Assembly (NCBI GenBank): GCA_031263265.1
Contig: JAISGE010000027.1
Location: 1 to 7,902 of the forward strand
Direction of reading: 5' to 3'
DNA length: 7,902 bases
DNA from: Treponema sp.
GTDB taxonomy: Bacteria; Spirochaetota; Spirochaetia; Treponematales; Breznakiellaceae
Both the position numbers and the translations under genes were made by a program. Under the pieces are notes generated by a model. It saw only the letters and a program-made list of their open reading frames with translations. It was not told where the DNA came from and did no database searches. Positions 6,210-7,902 of this stretch are shown here, in pieces. How positions within the stretch are numbered: position 1 is the first letter of the stretch; every line of letters starts with the position of its first letter.

Positions 6210-6236
6210 AATTCTTTACTAATATAGTAAAGAATT
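6210..6236 (-). terminator. AT-rich perfect 12-bp hairpin after the second PocR-AraC gene
   Basis: AATTCTTTACTA and TAGTAAAGAATT are exact reverse complements around a 3-base loop. The element begins eight bases after the stop codon (6245-6247) and leads into a T-rich run (AATTTAAGATTATT) on the minus strand. It may be a weak terminator or, being so symmetrical and AT-rich, a protein-binding site between the two regulator genes. Confidence 0.45.
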
Positions 6237-6244
6237 AGCTGCCT

Positions 6245-7657
6245 TTAAAGAGATATAGTATCCATGTAGAGTTCCTCCTCAGGAAAGGCAAAGATAGCGC
6301 CTCCCCCTTGTTCACGGTATTTTCGGGGACTTATCCCCGTATAACTTTTAAAGATCTTTGAAAACCAGCTTTGGTCCTCAAAGCCGCAGGCCCAGGCAAT
6401 TTCGCTGAGGGATGAGTCGGTTTCCGTCAACAAAGCCGCAGCCTTTTCTACCCGCAGGCGGTTCAAATAGCTTGAGAGGTTCTCTCCCATTTCCTCCTTA
6501 AAAATAGTGCTGAAATAAGGAGCTGAAAGTCCCGAGGCATCGGCTACTTCCTGAAGACAGAGTTTACGGGTGTAGTTTGCCCATATAAACCGCTCGGCTT
6601 TACGGAGCGCCGAAGCATGGCGTATCCCTTGAAAGGAAAAAATCTGCCGGGACATGCGCTCCATGATGGTCTGCATGGTCTCATTCAAGCCTTCAATGGT
6701 CTGGGATTCCTGGATCTTCTTGAGATACCGGTTATTGGTTTCCAGGGCATTGTTTTCCTCAGACCTATCCACGGTGAGGATCTCCCGGGAAATGAGGACC
6801 ACTAATTCTATGGCCCGCAGTTGGATAAACTCAAAATTACCCGGACTGCTTATGGAGATGAGATCCAGTAATTCCTTCAAGATCTTCTTGCCGGTTTCAT
6901 TATCCCCCCGGCGAAGCGCGGCAAGGAGCATCCGTTCTTTATCCAGCGGATAACCGGAATTCACGGTTTGGGGCTGTTCTCTTTCTTCGTTCAAATAAGA
7001 GATTTGCTTCGACATCTGAGACTTTTGTTCAAACATACATTTGATAGTCTCCTCGGTATCCTCCGTGCTATTTGCCAGATATTCGGTACAGAATTGGAGC
7101 ATCTGTGCCATGGCTTTTATCTCTTCGTAGGTCCGTTCAGGAATGGCTATGAGGTAGGACATCGCCTCATCTACGGAAATCGCTCCCCCACTCATGCTTT
7201 GGATTCTTCTCATGGCCTCCTTCCGTTCAATGAAGAGTACTCTTCCGGCGATTATGGCTCCTGCCTGTCTGCCTCCTGAGTAGATGATACTGGTCCAATA
7301 AATGAACCCCATATCACATACATAGATATAAGGCCCCCCTTGGACGCGGGCCTGGTTTATACTGTCCTGATGCATGGAGGTACAGGGATATTCATTTTCA
7401 GCCCATACTCGATTGGGATCCGCATAATATTTCTTACAAAGAGCACAACAAAAAATCGCATCCTCACGATCCATTGCATCTATAGAGTGCCCCGCTGTAT
7501 CTATGATTGAAACAAGACATCCCACGGCGTATTCATAGGATTTAAGGAATTCATAGGTTTTAAGCAGCAATGGTTCTATTTCTCTGCGATTTATAAGATT
7601 GGGCAGGGAACGTTTACCTTTGAGTTGAGCTAATGTATCTTGGCGATACCGGTTCAT
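6245..7657 (-). CDS. AraC-family transcriptional regulator with N-terminal PocR sensor domain (copy 2)
   Basis: A 470-residue paralogue of the regulator downstream. The PocR-type sensor spans about residues 28-145 and keeps the cysteine frame C71-x2-C74, C92 and C114, together with YPCTSMH and GGPYIYVCDMGFIYWTS. A helical, probably coiled-coil linker lies at about 196-228. GYPLDKERMLLAALRRGD starts the shared middle segment, and two helix-turn-helix motifs (LQEVADASGLSAPYFSTIF and LSEIAWACGFEDQSWFSKIF) lie at about 345-447. A short unique tail ends LYMDTISL. The start is secure: AGGAGGT ends four bases before the ATG at 7657. Sensor halves of the two copies are identical at only about a third of positions by eye, so they may detect different ligands or states and act on the same or similar operators (inference). 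It is the first gene of the minus-strand run and has its own leader with a palindrome and A/T tracts. Confidence 0.93.
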   Translation of the reverse strand: MNRYRQDTLAQLKGKRSLPNLINRREIEPLLLKTYEFLKSYEYAVGCLVSIIDTAGHSIDAMDREDAIFCCALCKKYYADPNRVWAENEYPCTSMHQDSINQARVQGGPYIYVCDMGFIYWTSIIYSGGRQAGAIIAGRVLFIERKEAMRRIQSMSGGAISVDEAMSYLIAIPERTYEEIKAMAQMLQFCTEYLANSTEDTEETIKCMFEQKSQMSKQISYLNEEREQPQTVNSGYPLDKERMLLAALRRGDNETGKKILKELLDLISISSPGNFEFIQLRAIELVVLISREILTVDRSEENNALETNNRYLKKIQESQTIEGLNETMQTIMERMSRQIFSFQGIRHASALRKAERFIWANYTRKLCLQEVADASGLSAPYFSTIFKEEMGENLSSYLNRLRVEKAAALLTETDSSLSEIAWACGFEDQSWFSKIFKSYTGISPRKYREQGGGAIFAFPEEELYMDTISL

Positions 7658-7661
7658 AACA

Positions 7662-7679
7662 ACCTCCTGGTATTACCAG
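7662..7679 (-). promoter_or_regulatory. Strong ribosome binding site overlapped by a 13-base palindrome
   Basis: The minus strand reads CTGGTAATACCAG (7679-7667), a 6-1-6 palindrome whose last two bases are the first two of the AGGAGG ribosome binding site of the second PocR-AraC gene. A protein bound there, or an RNA stem, could limit expression of the regulator. The loop would be too tight for a full six-bp RNA stem, so a DNA operator seems more likely. Confidence 0.45.
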
Positions 7680-7699
7680 TTTATAGACTTAATATGAAC

Positions 7700-7728
7700 A
7701 CAATACACCCTAATGGCTATTTTTTAAA
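7700..7728 (-). promoter_or_regulatory. Weak candidate promoter for the second PocR-AraC gene
   Basis: On the minus strand TTTAAA and TATTGT are 17 bases apart, each matching the sigma-70 consensus at four of six positions. Phased A and T tracts just upstream (7720-7755) could act like an UP element or bend the DNA. No better pair was seen in the leader. Confidence 0.3.
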
Positions 7729-7788
7729 AAAATACTAAAAAATATTTTTTTCTTTACGTGTATGCCGCATATAGGGCATTTTAGCATC

Positions 7789-7807
7789 TTCCTAGAAGAT
7801 TTCCTAG
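7789..7807. repeat. Two direct 7-base repeats spaced one helical turn apart, upstream of a regulator gene
   Basis: TTCCTAG occurs at 7789-7795 and 7801-7807, a period of 12 bases, about 130 bases before the ATG of the second PocR-AraC gene. AraC-family proteins often bind direct repeats, so this is a possible operator, but two short copies could be chance. Confidence 0.25.
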
Positions 7808-7873
7808 TAGGTTATGGGCCTTTATTCCTCAAAATCGTATAAATTTGCAATTTATCGCATGTTTATCCCTTTT

Positions 7874-7902
7874 GGGGCGGGGGGGGGCGGCGCGGGCGGG
7901 CG
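7874..7902. other. G-rich stretch with G-quadruplex-forming pattern at the window edge
   Basis: On the plus strand runs of 4, 9, 3 and 3 G occur between 7874 and 7900, enough for a G-quadruplex. It contrasts sharply with the AT-rich leader beside it. The rest of 7658-7873 holds only the leader elements listed and no gene. Confidence 0.4.

Overview
The window looks like a piece of a spirochaete chromosome, most likely a gut Treponema of the termite type (T. primitia / T. azotonutricium). This rests on protein families, not on a database search: a 23-residue BspA/TpLRR leucine-rich-repeat protein with the N- and C-terminal signatures I recall from those genomes, a decayed copy of a repetitive hypothetical family I also associate with them, and corrinoid/PocR functions common in gut acetogens. 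All supported genes lie on the minus strand, so transcription runs from high to low coordinates.

Layout in the order of transcription. (1) 7902-7658: AT-rich leader with A/T tracts, a weak candidate promoter, and a palindrome touching the ribosome binding site; its distal edge is a very G-rich stretch. (2) 7657-6245 and 6047-4647: two paralogous AraC-type regulators, each with an N-terminal PocR-type sensor domain. Their C-terminal DNA-binding halves are about 83% identical and their sensor halves are much more divergent. (3) 4512-3838: a corrinoid (B12)-binding protein of the MtaC/MtbC type whose cobalt-ligating histidine motif is altered. (4) 3735-2998: a short CobW-like (COG0523/G3E) GTPase with degenerate motifs and no C-terminal domain. 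(5) 2991-2904: two strong hairpins, then a good promoter (TTGAAA-18-TATCAT). (6) 2816-1485: an intact cytoplasmic GH1 beta-glucosidase. (7) 1454-1038: a broken gene with a frameshift at a run of six C, an internal deletion and an in-frame stop near its end. (8) 974-48: the leucine-rich-repeat protein, with eight 69-bp tandem units.

How the genes may work together (inference): genes 2-4 resemble the regulator, corrinoid protein and GTPase of a methylotrophic (methyl-group transfer) locus, with PocR domains sensing a small organic compound. No MtaB/MttB-type methyltransferase and no reductive activase is present here, and both the corrinoid protein and the GTPase have lost hallmark residues. 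The module is therefore either decaying or repurposed, perhaps for sensing. The beta-glucosidase has its own promoter and appears to be a separate sugar-catabolic unit. The last two genes form a repeat-rich, fast-evolving tail. No tRNA, rRNA, CRISPR array, insertion sequence or cobalamin riboswitch was seen.
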